NCBI GenBank assembly: GCA_900556415.1
Contig: USOU01000001.1
Location: 62,001-126,000 of the forward strand
Direction: 5' to 3'
Source: an uncultured Collinsella sp.
GTDB lineage: Bacteria > Actinomycetota > Coriobacteriia > Coriobacteriales > Coriobacteriaceae
Length of the DNA stretch: 64,000 nucleotides
Positions 16,897-26,045 of this stretch are shown here, one piece after another. The notes under the pieces are model-generated. The model ran no database searches and was not told the origin of the DNA. It saw only the letters and a list, made by a program, of their open reading frames with translations. The translations under genes were made by a program, and so were the position numbers. How positions within the stretch are numbered: position 1 is the first letter of the stretch; every line of letters begins with the position of its first letter.

Positions 16897-16928
16897 GCCC
16901 TTTCCGTTTTGGCGGAGAGGGCTTTTGC
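16897..16928 (+). terminator. Hairpin between binding-protein and permease genes
   Basis: GCCCTTTCCG pairs with CGGAGAGGGC (one T-G pair) around a 4-6 base loop, followed by TTTTGC. It would cut most transcripts after the binding-protein gene, giving excess binding protein over membrane components. Confidence 0.75.
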
Positions 16929-16989
16929 GTTTCTTGAACGGGCATCGTCCCGTCCCGTAATGTCGGCAACTGATACGTTAGGAGCTACC

Positions 16990-18351
16990 TTGTCTCGATT
17001 GAACGAAGGGGCCATGGGTCGGCGTTCCCCGCTGCCCTCGATGCTCCAAAAGCTAGCCTGCGCCCTGGCTGTGGCGTTCGCTTTGGCGTGCGCGGGGACA
17101 GCCGTGCCTTCGACCGCCCAGGCGCTCGAGACCGCAAAGATCACCGCGCGTCCCAATACCGGTTCGGGCAGCGCCGTGGTCGGCGGTACCGAGACGCGCA
17201 TTACCTGGGAGGTCCAGGCCGATGCCGATGAGGAACTGAGTGGGCTTTCGCTGACGTTTGCCGACGGCACGACGTTTGGTGCCGATGACACACGCCTGAC
17301 GATGCTCTCGGGCGAGGACCTCATGGACCGTACGCCCATGAAGCCCGCGTGCAAGGTGGACGGTCAGACGCTCAAAATCGACTTTGGCGAGACGGCGCCG
17401 GCTGGCGGCTATTTTCGCGTCGAGGTCTACGGCGTGACCTTCCCCGTCGAGGGTGGCGACGAGGCCTTTAGCGGAACCTACACCTTGGCTGACGGCTCGA
17501 CCAAGAAGATCTCCAAGATTCCGTCGGTGGAGATCAAGGGCGTGACGGCATTCGATAACTTCCTGGCCGACCTCAAGGAGCAGCCGTGGGTCGAGGCATG
17601 GAATTCCAACATGTTCCTCCGCCTGTTCTTGAACCCGGTCATTTTGGTCCAGAGCCTGCCGATCGTCTTTAAGGGCTTCCTTATGTCGCTCTCGATCGTG
17701 CTCGTGGCATTTCCGTTGGCTATTCCCTTTGGCTTTGCGCTATCGCTCATGCGCATCTCCAAGTCACGCATCCTGCGTTGCCTTGCCGGCATCTATGTGA
17801 ATATCATCCGCGGCACGCCGGCGTTCCTGCAGATCTACATCGCGTTCTTTGGCCTGCCGCTGGCCGGTGTCAAGGTGGACGACTATGTGCTGGGCGTTAT
17901 TGTCATGGCCATGAACTCGTCTGCGTACCTGTGCGAGATCTTCCGTGCCGGTATTCAGTCGATCCCCAAGGGCCAGAACGAGGCTGCTCGCTCGCTGGGC
18001 ATGAACGCCTTCCAGACGCTGCTCTACGTCATGATTCCGCAGACGTTCCGCAATGTCCTGCCCACGCTGACCAGTGAGTTCATCCTGCTCTACAAGGACA
18101 CGTCACTGCTCGCCGCCGTGGGTGTGGTCGAGATCGTCATGAACGCCCGCACCATCGTGGCCACGACGGGCTCCATTACGCCGTATGTGGTTGCCGCCCT
18201 GTTCTATCTGGTCATTACGCTGCCGCTTGCCCGCCTGGTGAGCGGTCTTGAGGCGAGGCTTCTGGGGACGGCCGAAACCAAAAAGAAGCGTCCCACCAAG
18301 AGTGCCGGACAGGTTGTCGCAACGCCCGCCGATCACATCGCCGGTCTGTAA
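16990..18351 (+). CDS. Amino acid ABC transporter permease with extra secreted N-terminal domain
   Basis: 453 residues from TTG 16990, chosen because AGGAG lies five bases upstream (an ATG at 17014 is the alternative). Residues about 20-47 form a signal-peptide-like segment ending in AQA. Residues about 48-215 are a hydrophilic beta-rich region. From about 217 a HisM/GlnP-type permease follows, with several membrane helices and the EAA loop EAARSLGMNAFQTLLY for contact with the ATPase. Usual permeases lack the 170-residue outer domain. It may interact with the binding lipoprotein or the wall. The ATPase gene follows after 12 bases. Confidence 0.88.
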   Translation: MSRLNEGAMGRRSPLPSMLQKLACALAVAFALACAGTAVPSTAQALETAKITARPNTGSGSAVVGGTETRITWEVQADADEELSGLSLTFADGTTFGADDTRLTMLSGEDLMDRTPMKPACKVDGQTLKIDFGETAPAGGYFRVEVYGVTFPVEGGDEAFSGTYTLADGSTKKISKIPSVEIKGVTAFDNFLADLKEQPWVEAWNSNMFLRLFLNPVILVQSLPIVFKGFLMSLSIVLVAFPLAIPFGFALSLMRISKSRILRCLAGIYVNIIRGTPAFLQIYIAFFGLPLAGVKVDDYVLGVIVMAMNSSAYLCEIFRAGIQSIPKGQNEAARSLGMNAFQTLLYVMIPQTFRNVLPTLTSEFILLYKDTSLLAAVGVVEIVMNARTIVATTGSITPYVVAALFYLVITLPLARLVSGLEARLLGTAETKKKRPTKSAGQVVATPADHIAGL

Positions 18352-18363
18352 GGAGGTCCTATC

Positions 18364-19113
18364 ATGAGCGAAACGAATTCCAACGAGGTCGTTGTCAGCA
18401 TTAAGAACCTCCAAAAGGCTTTTGGCGATAACGTGGTTCTGCGTGATATCGATCTGGACGTGCACAAGGGTGAGGTTGTTGTGGTCCTGGGCCCCTCGGG
18501 CTCGGGCAAGTCGACGATGCTTCGCTGCATCAATCGCCTGGAGCATCCCACGAGCGGCTCGATTGTCGTTGAGGGCGTGGACGTGTGCGCCAAGGGCGTT
18601 GACCTTAACAAAGTGCGCACGCACCTGGGCATGGTCTTTCAACAGTTCAACCTGTTCCCGCACCTGTCGGTCAAAAAGAACGTCATGCTTGCGCAGCAAA
18701 AGGTGCTCAAGCGCAGCAAGGAAGAGGCCGAGAAGATCGCCATCGAGGAGCTGACCAAGGTCGGCCTGGCTGAGCGCATCGATTTTATGCCGAGCCAGCT
18801 CTCGGGTGGCCAGCAGCAGCGCGTTGCCATCGCCCGCGCCCTGTCGATGAACCCTCACGTCATGCTCTTTGACGAGGCCACGTCGGCGCTCGACCCCGAG
18901 CTCGTTCGCGATGTTCTGGGCGTTATGCGCGACCTGGCACGTGACGGTATGACCATGATCGTCGTGACGCACGAGATGGGCTTTGCTCGCGACGTCGCCG
19001 ATCGCGTCGTCTTTATGGACGGCGGCGTTATCGTGGAGGAGGGCACGCCGAGCGAGGTCTTCGATCACCCCAAGAGCGAACGCACCAAGGCGTTTTTGGG
19101 CAATATCTCGTAG
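18364..19113 (+). CDS. Amino acid ABC transporter ATP-binding protein (GlnQ/HisP type)
   Basis: 249 residues with Walker [11 protein letters not shown]-loop in [12 protein letters not shown], signature LSGGQQQR, Walker [13 protein letters not shown] and the switch histidine in VVTHEMGFA. This is the polar amino acid class ATPase that energises the permease encoded 12 bases upstream. AAGGAGG precedes the ATG. A terminator follows. Confidence 0.95.
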   Translation: MSETNSNEVVVSIKNLQKAFGDNVVLRDIDLDVHKGEVVVVLGPSGSGKSTMLRCINRLEHPTSGSIVVEGVDVCAKGVDLNKVRTHLGMVFQQFNLFPHLSVKKNVMLAQQKVLKRSKEEAEKIAIEELTKVGLAERIDFMPSQLSGGQQQRVAIARALSMNPHVMLFDEATSALDPELVRDVLGVMRDLARDGMTMIVVTHEMGFARDVADRVVFMDGGVIVEEGTPSEVFDHPKSERTKAFLGNIS

Positions 19114-19154
19114 ATGATCAGCAGCGTCTCGGAATGAGAGTTTGCTTGAGCGGG

Positions 19155-19188
19155 CGGGGCCGTGGCAATGATGCTGCGGCCCCGTTTT
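19155..19188 (+). terminator. Intrinsic terminator of ABC importer operon
   Basis: CGGGGCCG (19155-19162) pairs with CGGCCCCG (19177-19184), followed by TTTTG. It lies 41 bases after the ATPase stop codon. Confidence 0.85.
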
Positions 19189-19309
19189 GCATTTCGGATA
19201 AAGGTCTCGTCGTTGCCCTGGCGGATTTTCAACCACATTTTCGGTGAATTATGTGTGCGTGATATCGGCGGACGCTCGTTGCCTGGTCTTCCATACAATT
19301 ACATGCTGT

Positions 19310-19435
19310 TTGAAAAGAAGCCGGACCATGGGTGCGCTTGGCGCATAAAAGGGAACTGGGTGGGAATCCCAGACAAGGCGGTTACTGTGTGCGGGGCTGT
19401 CCCGCGAGTCAGATTACTTGCCCACGGTCTTCTCG
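19310..19435 (+). ncRNA. Cobalamin (adenosylcobalamin) riboswitch
   Basis: The core shows the B12-box features in order: GGTGC..GGCGC stem, AAAAGGGAACTGGGTGGGAA, ATCCCAGACA, GGCGGTTACTGT, and CGAGTCAGATTACTTGCC. These match the conserved cobalamin riboswitch aptamer. It lies about 200 bases before the large surface protein, with small stems (for example ATGCGG/CCGCAT around 19512-19535) in between as a possible expression platform. It should lower expression when B12 is plentiful. Ends are approximate. Confidence 0.9.
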
Positions 19436-19632
19436 TGTCGAGGGTCTTTTGGGAGCCGCTGGATTCCGGTGAGCAGAAGATGACATCATAGTTGCTCCAA
19501 GCATCCCGTATGCGATGCGGGGGCATTGCCGCATGCTGTCAGGTGCGGGCGTTTCGCTGTGCCCCGTTTCCCTTTACATGGTCGGCCTCGATTCTTATTG
19601 GGGTAGTGATCTTCCAGACCAAGGGGGAAAGG

Positions 19633-22600
19633 ATGCTCAACAACATCCGAACAGGTACGAGGAAATTCCTCGTCGTGCTCATGGCGTTTATCTTTGCCAG
19701 TTCGAGCACGGGAATGACCGCGTTTGCCGAGGAGGTGAGCACGGGCGTAGCCGCGGCGGCCGATCAGGTCACCGCGGCGGGCGATGCTGGGCAGGGCAGG
19801 CCTGATGAAGATGAGCCTTCTGCCGACGCTGAAACCGGCATGGCAGATGGCGGCAGCACACAGGAGCAGGAAAGCTCCGGTGTTGCCGTACGGTCTATTG
19901 CGTCCGAGGAAACGGCACCGGCTGCACAGGTCGAAGAAGCAGGTTCTTTCGCCAAGGTAGTGCACTCGGGCGAGACGGTGGTCGTCAACGATGCGGCCGA
20001 TATGCCTGAGACCATTGAGGCGGGTGCGACCGTCAAGCTCGGCGCGAATATTTCGATGGGCGCTGACCAGCAGATCGAGACCGTTGGCGGCACCCTGGAT
20101 GGCCAGGGTCATACGGTCACCATTAACGGCAAGGCCGTTGCGAATAATGTGACTGGCTCGATTCAGAACCTGGGCGTGACAGGATCGGTCTCGAGCACCG
20201 ACAATGTGGGCTCCATTGCCATGAAACTTTCTGGCACCATCCAGATGTGCTGGTCCACGGCGAGTGTGAACCTTAGCGGCTGGTTGGGCTGTGCCGGTGG
20301 CCTGGTCGGCGGTATGACGTCCGGAAAGATCGTCAATTCCTATTTTGCCGGCTCAGGCGTTGAGATGAACGGTGGCCTGGTCGGTGAGGCTCAGGCCGGA
20401 TCGCTGTTGAACTGCCTATATACCGTAGGTTTTTCGCCTGCCGAGATGAACTATGGCGGCTTTAACAAGGGAAACGCGGCTAAAGCCGCCGACCTCTCTT
20501 CTGCTGAATCACTCGCCGTGCTCAATACCGATGTGCCGCCGACTGGCTTTTCCTGGGTGTCCAACGGTGGCTTGCCTTTGCTTGTGAGCGGCTCTGCCCC
20601 CGTCGTTGTCAATAAGGACGCGCTCGTCGCGGCTATCACGGCCGCCGAGGCGCTCAATGAGTCGGACTATACAAAGGATTCCTGGTCCGCCTTTGCCGCT
20701 GCTCTTGCGAAAGCCAAAATCGTCAACGATAGCGACGATGCATCTCAGTCCGATGTAAATGTGGCGGTCAAGACGCTCAAGGATGCCTCGGATGCGCTTG
20801 AGAAAAAGAAGCTGACGGCTCCCGTCGCCCAGCCGGAGAGCGTCAAGCACATCTCGTCGCAGGATGACTTCATGTATATGAACGTCAAGGATGCGAGCAA
20901 CTACTATGTGCTCGATAGCGACATTGTGATTGATGACGAATACTTCTTCGGACCCACAGGCGAGCTCAATTGCACGTTTGACGGACAGGGCCACACTATT
21001 ACCTTCGACAACGGGGGAGGCGTTAAGTCTCTGTTTGCGAGCGTTGGCTCCACCGGCGTCATCCAGAATGTCTCTTTTGCCGGTAAGCTCAAACAGGCCG
21101 TGGACGGCAAGTCGTTTGGTCCGCTTGGCAATCAGGTAAAGGGCTCTGTCATTAATTGCTCCACGTCCGTTACGGGTAAGGGCGTTGCTGGCTTTGGCCG
21201 CACGCTCAAGGGCGGCGTGATCTCCAATTGCATGTCCACCGCCGCTTCGACCGGCGGCGTGCTCTTTGCGAGCTACGACTCCGGACAGCTCATCAATACG
21301 TACTGGCAGGAGGGCCTTACCAACAAGGTCGTCTTTCCCTCGGATGCGCTCGTTAACTCCTATGCTGTCGATACCGATGACATGAAGACGGCGACCTTTG
21401 TCGAAAATCTCAACGTCAATCGTGGTGAAAACGGTAGCGTGTGGGGTATGGGGTCTGATGGCTTTCCGTACTTCGGTGAGAATCTAGACTACGAGTCTTC
21501 CAAGAACCCTGCTGCAAACAATAAATACGAGGTGACGTTCACGTCTGCCCGTACCGGCAAGACCGTAACTGCTGCCGATGGTGTGCTCTGCCCGTCTCCC
21601 GACGACGTTGTGGTGGGCGAGAACGGTGCCGCCTGCGTTTCGGGCACGCTTGAGCTCGATGGCCTGCCCAAGGATGCCAAGGTGACCTGGGGTACCCCAG
21701 ATGCCAACAGGGGTGATATCGCCGTTAACGAGGAAACGGGCCTGCTGCACGTGTATAACGACGCTGTGGGTACGGTAACCGCCACACTCCACAAGGACGA
21801 CGGCACTACCGAGAACGTCGCGACCATTGTGGTCAAGGCAGTGTCCAAACCGATCGATGATTTTCAGATTTGGTATAACGGCGCAAACGTGACGGGCGGC
21901 ACTATTGCGGTTGCGGGTTCCGAGGTCAAGAATCTTGAAGTCCGTGTTCATTACACCGATGCCGCCGAGGGCGAGTACACTCCTGTTTCCTATGCGCGTT
22001 TTCGCTTTGTCGGCACGCCTGCGAACGTACTTTACTCCAATCCCGGATCCGCCTGCTTTTATTTTAAGAAGCCGGGCGAGGCCACGATTCGGGTATCTTC
22101 ACGCGCAAATCTCGATATCGCCTCCAAGAGCGTGACGGTCACGTCGAGCTATGTGCCAGCGACGAGCGTCTCGCTTGGCTATAACGAGGACGGCGAGACT
22201 GTCTATCTGCACGGTCGCAATCCGCTTGCCAAAGGCGCCTTCCTGACCGATAAGGCTGCGCCGGTTGTGGGACCCGAAAACGCGAGTGATCGCGCTTGCT
22301 ACACGGTCACCTCGAGTGATTCTGCGGTTGCCGAGTACACTACGAGTGGCGAGATTGGCTTTACGCCGTATAAGGCCGGTAAGACGACGTTTGAGGCGAC
22401 GGTCGAAAACCAGGACGGCAGCGTCATCTCCTCGGGTAAGCGAGAGGTTACCTACGCTTACCGGAACCCACTGAAATCGGTGACAATCACGAATGTCCCC
22501 GCGTCCGTTAAGGCCGGTAAGACCGTCGAACTCAACCTGGGCTATACGGGCGAGAACGATGCCGAGGGCTGGAGTGTTTCCGAGCCCGGTATGAAATGGA

Positions 22601-24150
22601 GTGTGACGACCGAGGAAGGTCGGGATGCCTCGAATGCCGTGAGTATCGACCGACGCGCTCTTGGTGATTGGAAGCACGTTGACGGTGCTCCTGACGACGG
22701 CTTGTTTGTGGCGAGCGGCGCCTATGTCCTGACGGCGAACAAGGCCGGTACCTATACGGTGACCGGTACGCCGATCGACCAGACTGCCGGTGCCCAGGCC
22801 ATCTCCTTTGAGATTACGGTTGACGGAATCGTTGCCTCGCCGGATAACGAGGCAAAGGCCGACGAAGGCGCCCTTTCCGCTGCCAAGTACTTTGACGCCA
22901 ACCGTACGATCGATGCGTACACCTATGGTCAAGAATGGGAGATTTACGCCTTCGCAAGGTCGGGGCGCAAGATTGACGACGCACTGATCGCGAATTACAA
23001 GAAGTCCCTTACCGTTCATAAGGCCGAGTGGTCGGGCAACGCCGCCAGGGTGACTGATTGCGAGCGAGTTGCGCTTGCGCTAACCGCGCTTGGCGAGGAT
23101 ATCACCTCTTTCGATGGCGTGAATCTCATTGCCGACATTTGCTCTCACGAAGATCTTGGGGCTTCGGCGAACAACGTGGTCTATGCGCTGATTGCCCTTG
23201 ACGAGGCGGGTATTTCGAATGAGGTGTTGCGTGCGTCCGGCTCTTCTTGGACGCGTGCTCAGCTTGTTTGCGCGCTGCTTTCGTTCCAGAATCCCGACGG
23301 CGGTTTCACCATCGATGCGGGCGGTACGAGCAATGTCGATATGACCGCTATGGCACTTCAGGCGCTTGCGCCCTATGTCGATGATGACGCATGCGCCGTC
23401 GCCCCGGCCTCGAATGGCCAACCTTCTGTTGCATCTGCTGTCGACAATGCACTCGGCTTCCTTAGGGGCCAGATGAACGGCCTTTGCGATTTTGGGTCTG
23501 TCGAGTCTAATGCCCAGGTGCTGCTCGCTCTTGTGGCTCTTGGCAAGGATCCCGTAAATACCAAGAACGGTTTTGCCACGGGTGCGAATAGCCTGATTGC
23601 CGCAATCTGCGCCTACGAGGTTGCCGACGGCAAGGGCTACGCCCATACCATGGGATCCGACGGTAAGCCCGGCAATGCCAACGCGCTTGCGACGGTACAG
23701 GCCTTACGAGCCCTTTCGGCCTATAAGTCCGCAGGGTCCGGTGTGAATTGGTCCAAGATCGGTGGCGTAAAAGCCGGTGTCGTCGAACCGGGCGGCTCGA
23801 AAAAACCCGTGACGCCCGAGGTGCCCGTTCCTACGGCCCCGACGAAGAATCCGACGCCCGCGGTCATGCCGACCGGTTCGCAGAGGGGTGATGGCTCCGG
23901 CGATAAGCAGGATGGCTCGAAGTCGGAGATGTCGCAGAATGTGGATGCCAACAAGGGTGAGTCCGATAAGAAGTCCGGCTCCGACGAGTCTTCCGGTTCG
24001 AAAACGACGTCCGCTGCTGCCGCATCACGCAAGGGTGCTTTGGATGGGCGAGGCGGCGTTAATCCGGTCGCTGTTACCGGTGTTGCTGTCGGTATCGTGT
24101 GCCTTGCGGCTATTGGTGCGTGGTTTGTGCGCTCCCGTAAGAACGCATAG
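19633..24150 (+). CDS. B12-regulated surface protein with intrinsic-factor-like barrel
   Basis: 1505 residues. Signal peptide 1-31; beta-helix/GLUG-like repeats at about 115-265 (GGLVGGM, GGLVGEA); a FIVAR helical module at about 320-395; a second beta-helix at 395-620; Ig-like beta domains at about 725-1075; then a 300-residue alpha/alpha barrel (about 1075-1375) with SFQNPDGGFT, VDMTAMALQALAPY and ANALATVQALRALSAY, as in prenyltransferase/transcobalamin-like proteins. A Pro/Ser/Lys-rich stalk and a C-terminal membrane helix with RSRKNA tail follow; no LPxTG is seen. The cobalamin riboswitch upstream makes surface capture of B12 the best guess. ATG 19633 follows GGGGGAAAGG; the frame is open further upstream only through the leader. 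Confidence 0.85.
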   Translation: MLNNIRTGTRKFLVVLMAFIFASSSTGMTAFAEEVSTGVAAAADQVTAAGDAGQGRPDEDEPSADAETGMADGGSTQEQESSGVAVRSIASEETAPAAQVEEAGSFAKVVHSGETVVVNDAADMPETIEAGATVKLGANISMGADQQIETVGGTLDGQGHTVTINGKAVANNVTGSIQNLGVTGSVSSTDNVGSIAMKLSGTIQMCWSTASVNLSGWLGCAGGLVGGMTSGKIVNSYFAGSGVEMNGGLVGEAQAGSLLNCLYTVGFSPAEMNYGGFNKGNAAKAADLSSAESLAVLNTDVPPTGFSWVSNGGLPLLVSGSAPVVVNKDALVAAITAAEALNESDYTKDSWSAFAAALAKAKIVNDSDDASQSDVNVAVKTLKDASDALEKKKLTAPVAQPESVKHISSQDDFMYMNVKDASNYYVLDSDIVIDDEYFFGPTGELNCTFDGQGHTITFDNGGGVKSLFASVGSTGVIQNVSFAGKLKQAVDGKSFGPLGNQVKGSVINCSTSVTGKGVAGFGRTLKGGVISNCMSTAASTGGVLFASYDSGQLINTYWQEGLTNKVVFPSDALVNSYAVDTDDMKTATFVENLNVNRGENGSVWGMGSDGFPYFGENLDYESSKNPAANNKYEVTFTSARTGKTVTAADGVLCPSPDDVVVGENGAACVSGTLELDGLPKDAKVTWGTPDANRGDIAVNEETGLLHVYNDAVGTVTATLHKDDGTTENVATIVVKAVSKPIDDFQIWYNGANVTGGTIAVAGSEVKNLEVRVHYTDAAEGEYTPVSYARFRFVGTPANVLYSNPGSACFYFKKPGEATIRVSSRANLDIASKSVTVTSSYVPATSVSLGYNEDGETVYLHGRNPLAKGAFLTDKAAPVVGPENASDRACYTVTSSDSAVAEYTTSGEIGFTPYKAGKTTFEATVENQDGSVISSGKREVTYAYRNPLKSVTITNVPASVKAGKTVELNLGYTGENDAEGWSVSEPGMKWSVTTEEGRDASNAVSIDRRALGDWKHVDGAPDDGLFVASGAYVLTANKAGTYTVTGTPIDQTAGAQAISFEITVDGIVASPDNEAKADEGALSAAKYFDANRTIDAYTYGQEWEIYAFARSGRKIDDALIANYKKSLTVHKAEWSGNAARVTDCERVALALTALGEDITSFDGVNLIADICSHEDLGASANNVVYALIALDEAGISNEVLRASGSSWTRAQLVCALLSFQNPDGGFTIDAGGTSNVDMTAMALQALAPYVDDDACAVAPASNGQPSVASAVDNALGFLRGQMNGLCDFGSVESNAQVLLALVALGKDPVNTKNGFATGANSLIAAICAYEVADGKGYAHTMGSDGKPGNANALATVQALRALSAYKSAGSGVNWSKIGGVKAGVVEPGGSKKPVTPEVPVPTAPTKNPTPAVMPTGSQRGDGSGDKQDGSKSEMSQNVDANKGESDKKSGSDESSGSKTTSAAAASRKGALDGRGGVNPVAVTGVAVGIVCLAAIGAWFVRSRKNA

Positions 24151-24225
24151 CAACTCGATGCCTGTAACGTCCGCCGTTTGATACGCGGGTGAGTTGTGCC
24201 GTTCGTGTCGTGGCTTTATAGATGA

Positions 24226-24262
24226 ACGGGCTCCGGGTTAAGACGACCCGGAGCCCGTTTGC
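24226..24262. terminator. Bidirectional terminator
   Basis: ACGGGCTCCGGGT pairs perfectly with ACCCGGAGCCCGT around a 7-8 base loop, with T-runs on both strands. It separates the surface protein gene from the convergent flavodoxin gene. Confidence 0.9.
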
Positions 24263-24289
24263 GTTGCATCTGTCGTGTCAATGGGTGGT

Positions 24290-24709
24290 TTATGCCAGCT
24301 CTGCTCCCAGAGCCTTGCAGGCCGCCTCTGCCTCATCGTCGGGCGCGTCGTAGCAGATGACGGAATCGACGACGTTGACGCCCGCCTCGTCGGCATCGGC
24401 TTTCCAGTTGTCCATCCACTCGCCCTCGGCCCACGAGTAGGAGCCAAAGAGGACGACCTTCTTATCGCCGAGGGTCTCCTTGACTTCGTCCCACATCGGC
24501 TGGAACTCGTCATACTCAAGCTCCTCGGAACCCATGGCGGGGCAGCCGAAGGCGAAGGCATCATATTCGGCGGCCTTGTCGGCAGAGAAGTCGGCGCAGG
24601 AGATGACCTCTGCCTCGGCGCCGGTACCGGTTGCGCCCTCGGCAACGAAGTTTGCCATGGCCTCGGTGTTACCTGTACCGCTCCAGTAGACGACTGCGAT
24701 CTTGCTCAT
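24290..24709 (-). CDS. Flavodoxin
   Basis: 139 residues. The FMN phosphate loop is WSGTGNTEAMA at about residues 9-19, and the flavin-stacking loops are in FGCPAMGSEELEYD and FGSYSWAEGEW. It is a short-chain flavodoxin, a low-potential one-electron carrier that replaces ferredoxin under iron limitation. ATG 24709 follows AAGGAAG. It is 46 bases downstream of the DUF3793 gene on the same strand, a pairing common in anaerobic Gram-positives. Confidence 0.94.
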   Translation of the reverse strand: MSKIAVVYWSGTGNTEAMANFVAEGATGTGAEAEVISCADFSADKAAEYDAFAFGCPAMGSEELEYDEFQPMWDEVKETLGDKKVVLFGSYSWAEGEWMDNWKADADEAGVNVVDSVICYDAPDDEAEAACKALGAELA

Positions 24710-24755
24710 ATGTCTTCCTTTCGGTTGTGCGGCGTGCGGCCGCGTTTTGTATGCT

Positions 24756-25460
24756 CTATCGGGTTGCCTGGACAAGTTGTCCCAGGGTGCAGCCCTGTTG
24801 ATAGATGTAGGTAAGGTATTGCGTGCATGCGCGATAGGAATCGAAGGTCGTGAGCGCCTGCTCAACGTTTGTGTATACCTTCCATGTGCCAAAGACCTTA
24901 TAGTTTTCGCCGTGCTGGACGATAAACTGATGGACATCTTCGTAGGGATAGCCCAAAAAATAGCCAATTTCGTGGGGAAACTCGCACATGCACCCCGTAT
25001 CGCAGTGCCTATTTCGCGCGAGTGCGCAGACGCTGCCGTCATAGGCGCTTTCTGCGGCATTGTTGCTTGCCAGCGTGATGCGCGCGGCGAGATGCACCAG
25101 GGATGCGGGCAGGTTGTGGACATCGTAACCTTCGGCGGCAAGCGCCGTCGTGGCGCGGGGGTCGGAGAGGTATCGCATGAGGTCCGCAGGGCGGTACACA
25201 TAGATGAGCGCTCCGCAGGGGCGCCAGACCAAAACGCTCATATGGATTCCGAGTGGCTGGAGCTCGCGGTTGCATTGGGCTATGACGGCGAGCAGGCGAG
25301 AGCGTCGCACTTCGATATGGGCGGCGCCGGGCTTTCCGTTTTGGTTGGCGTAAACGCCGGGATAGGTAAAGAGCGAAGCCGGCTTGATACCTGCGAGCGT
25401 AGGGGAGCAGTTGCGCACGACAGCCGTTTGGTATGTTGGGATGTCAATGGTTCGAGTCAC
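24756..25460 (-). CDS. DUF3793 family protein
   Basis: 234 residues. The C-terminal half has the family signature CEFPHEIGYFLGYPYEDVHQF, followed by a W-K-V-Y segment and spaced Phe/Tyr/Cys residues. DUF3793 proteins have no established function, but they are often linked to flavodoxin and iron-responsive genes, as here. The cysteines C152, C156 and C158 (approximate) could bind iron or another metal. Upstream lie a palindromic GGTCAA element and the divergent metal-binding gene, so shared iron or metal control is plausible. Start ATG 25460 has AAAGGAG upstream. Confidence 0.8.
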   Translation of the reverse strand: MTRTIDIPTYQTAVVRNCSPTLAGIKPASLFTYPGVYANQNGKPGAAHIEVRRSRLLAVIAQCNRELQPLGIHMSVLVWRPCGALIYVYRPADLMRYLSDPRATTALAAEGYDVHNLPASLVHLAARITLASNNAAESAYDGSVCALARNRHCDTGCMCEFPHEIGYFLGYPYEDVHQFIVQHGENYKVFGTWKVYTNVEQALTTFDSYRACTQYLTYIYQQGCTLGQLVQATR

Positions 25461-25521
25461 GATGCTCCTTTCGGGTCCTCAGTTGTTAGCCTAGGAAAAC
25501 TTATACACGAAAGTAAGTCTT

Positions 25522-25559
25522 GGTCAACTAAAAAGTTTGAATAGGGAAACTAATTGACC
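25522..25559. promoter_or_regulatory. Inverted repeat in divergent promoter region
   Basis: GGTCAACTA (25522-25530) and TAATTGACC (25551-25559) are inverted arms with one mismatch in an AT-rich gap between the divergent DUF3793 and HMA genes. It may bind a regulator acting on both genes. It does not match a known DtxR or Fur box well. Confidence 0.4.
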
Positions 25560-25635
25560 GAACCGACATGAGTTTGGAGTAAGATAGGAACACCCCATGG
25601 GGGTACCTAGATAGGGCTACTTGAAAGGGGAGCGC

Positions 25636-26019
25636 ATGGGTGACTTGCTCAACCCCGCGAATGTCATCGTGCTGGCCGTCATTGCCGTCGGCATGTTTTT
25701 TGGATTGCGTCGCATTGCCGCTTCGACACACGGGAAGAGTTGTTGCAGTGATGGTACGGGCGGCAAGAAGGCCAAAAAGGTTGTTGTGGTGGATACCGAT
25801 GCATCGCACTATCCCTATAGCGATGAGCTGCTCATCGGCGGCATGAGCTGTGACGGCTGCGCTCAGCACGTAGCCAATGCTCTTAATGCGCTGGACGGCG
25901 TGTGGGCAACGGTGACGTATGCGGACCACACAGCGCGCGTGCGCTCTAAGCGGCCGATCGATCGCGGTGTCCTTGAGGCGGCCGTGAGAGATGCGGGTTA
26001 CTACGTCATGACGCTGTAG
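25636..26019 (+). CDS. Membrane-anchored heavy-metal-associated (HMA) protein
   Basis: 127 residues from ATG 25636 (AAAGGGGAG upstream). The first 45 residues have one membrane helix followed by GKSCCSDGTGGKK, which resembles small FeoB-associated cysteine-rich proteins. Residues about 62-127 form an HMA domain with the metal motif GMSCDGCAQHV. The combination suggests metal trafficking at the membrane, copper or iron, in line with the flavodoxin/DUF3793 neighbours. No P-type ATPase gene is adjacent. Confidence 0.82.
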   Translation: MGDLLNPANVIVLAVIAVGMFFGLRRIAASTHGKSCCSDGTGGKKAKKVVVVDTDASHYPYSDELLIGGMSCDGCAQHVANALNALDGVWATVTYADHTARVRSKRPIDRGVLEAAVRDAGYYVMTL

Positions 26020-26045
26020 GCCTTGCCTTGGATGCGCGTCCTTGT

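Noticed and set aside
16909-16989. Longer ATG-started permease frame
   Set aside because: It runs through the terminator-like hairpin after the binding-protein gene and lacks a ribosome site; TTG 16990 has AGGAG correctly spaced.
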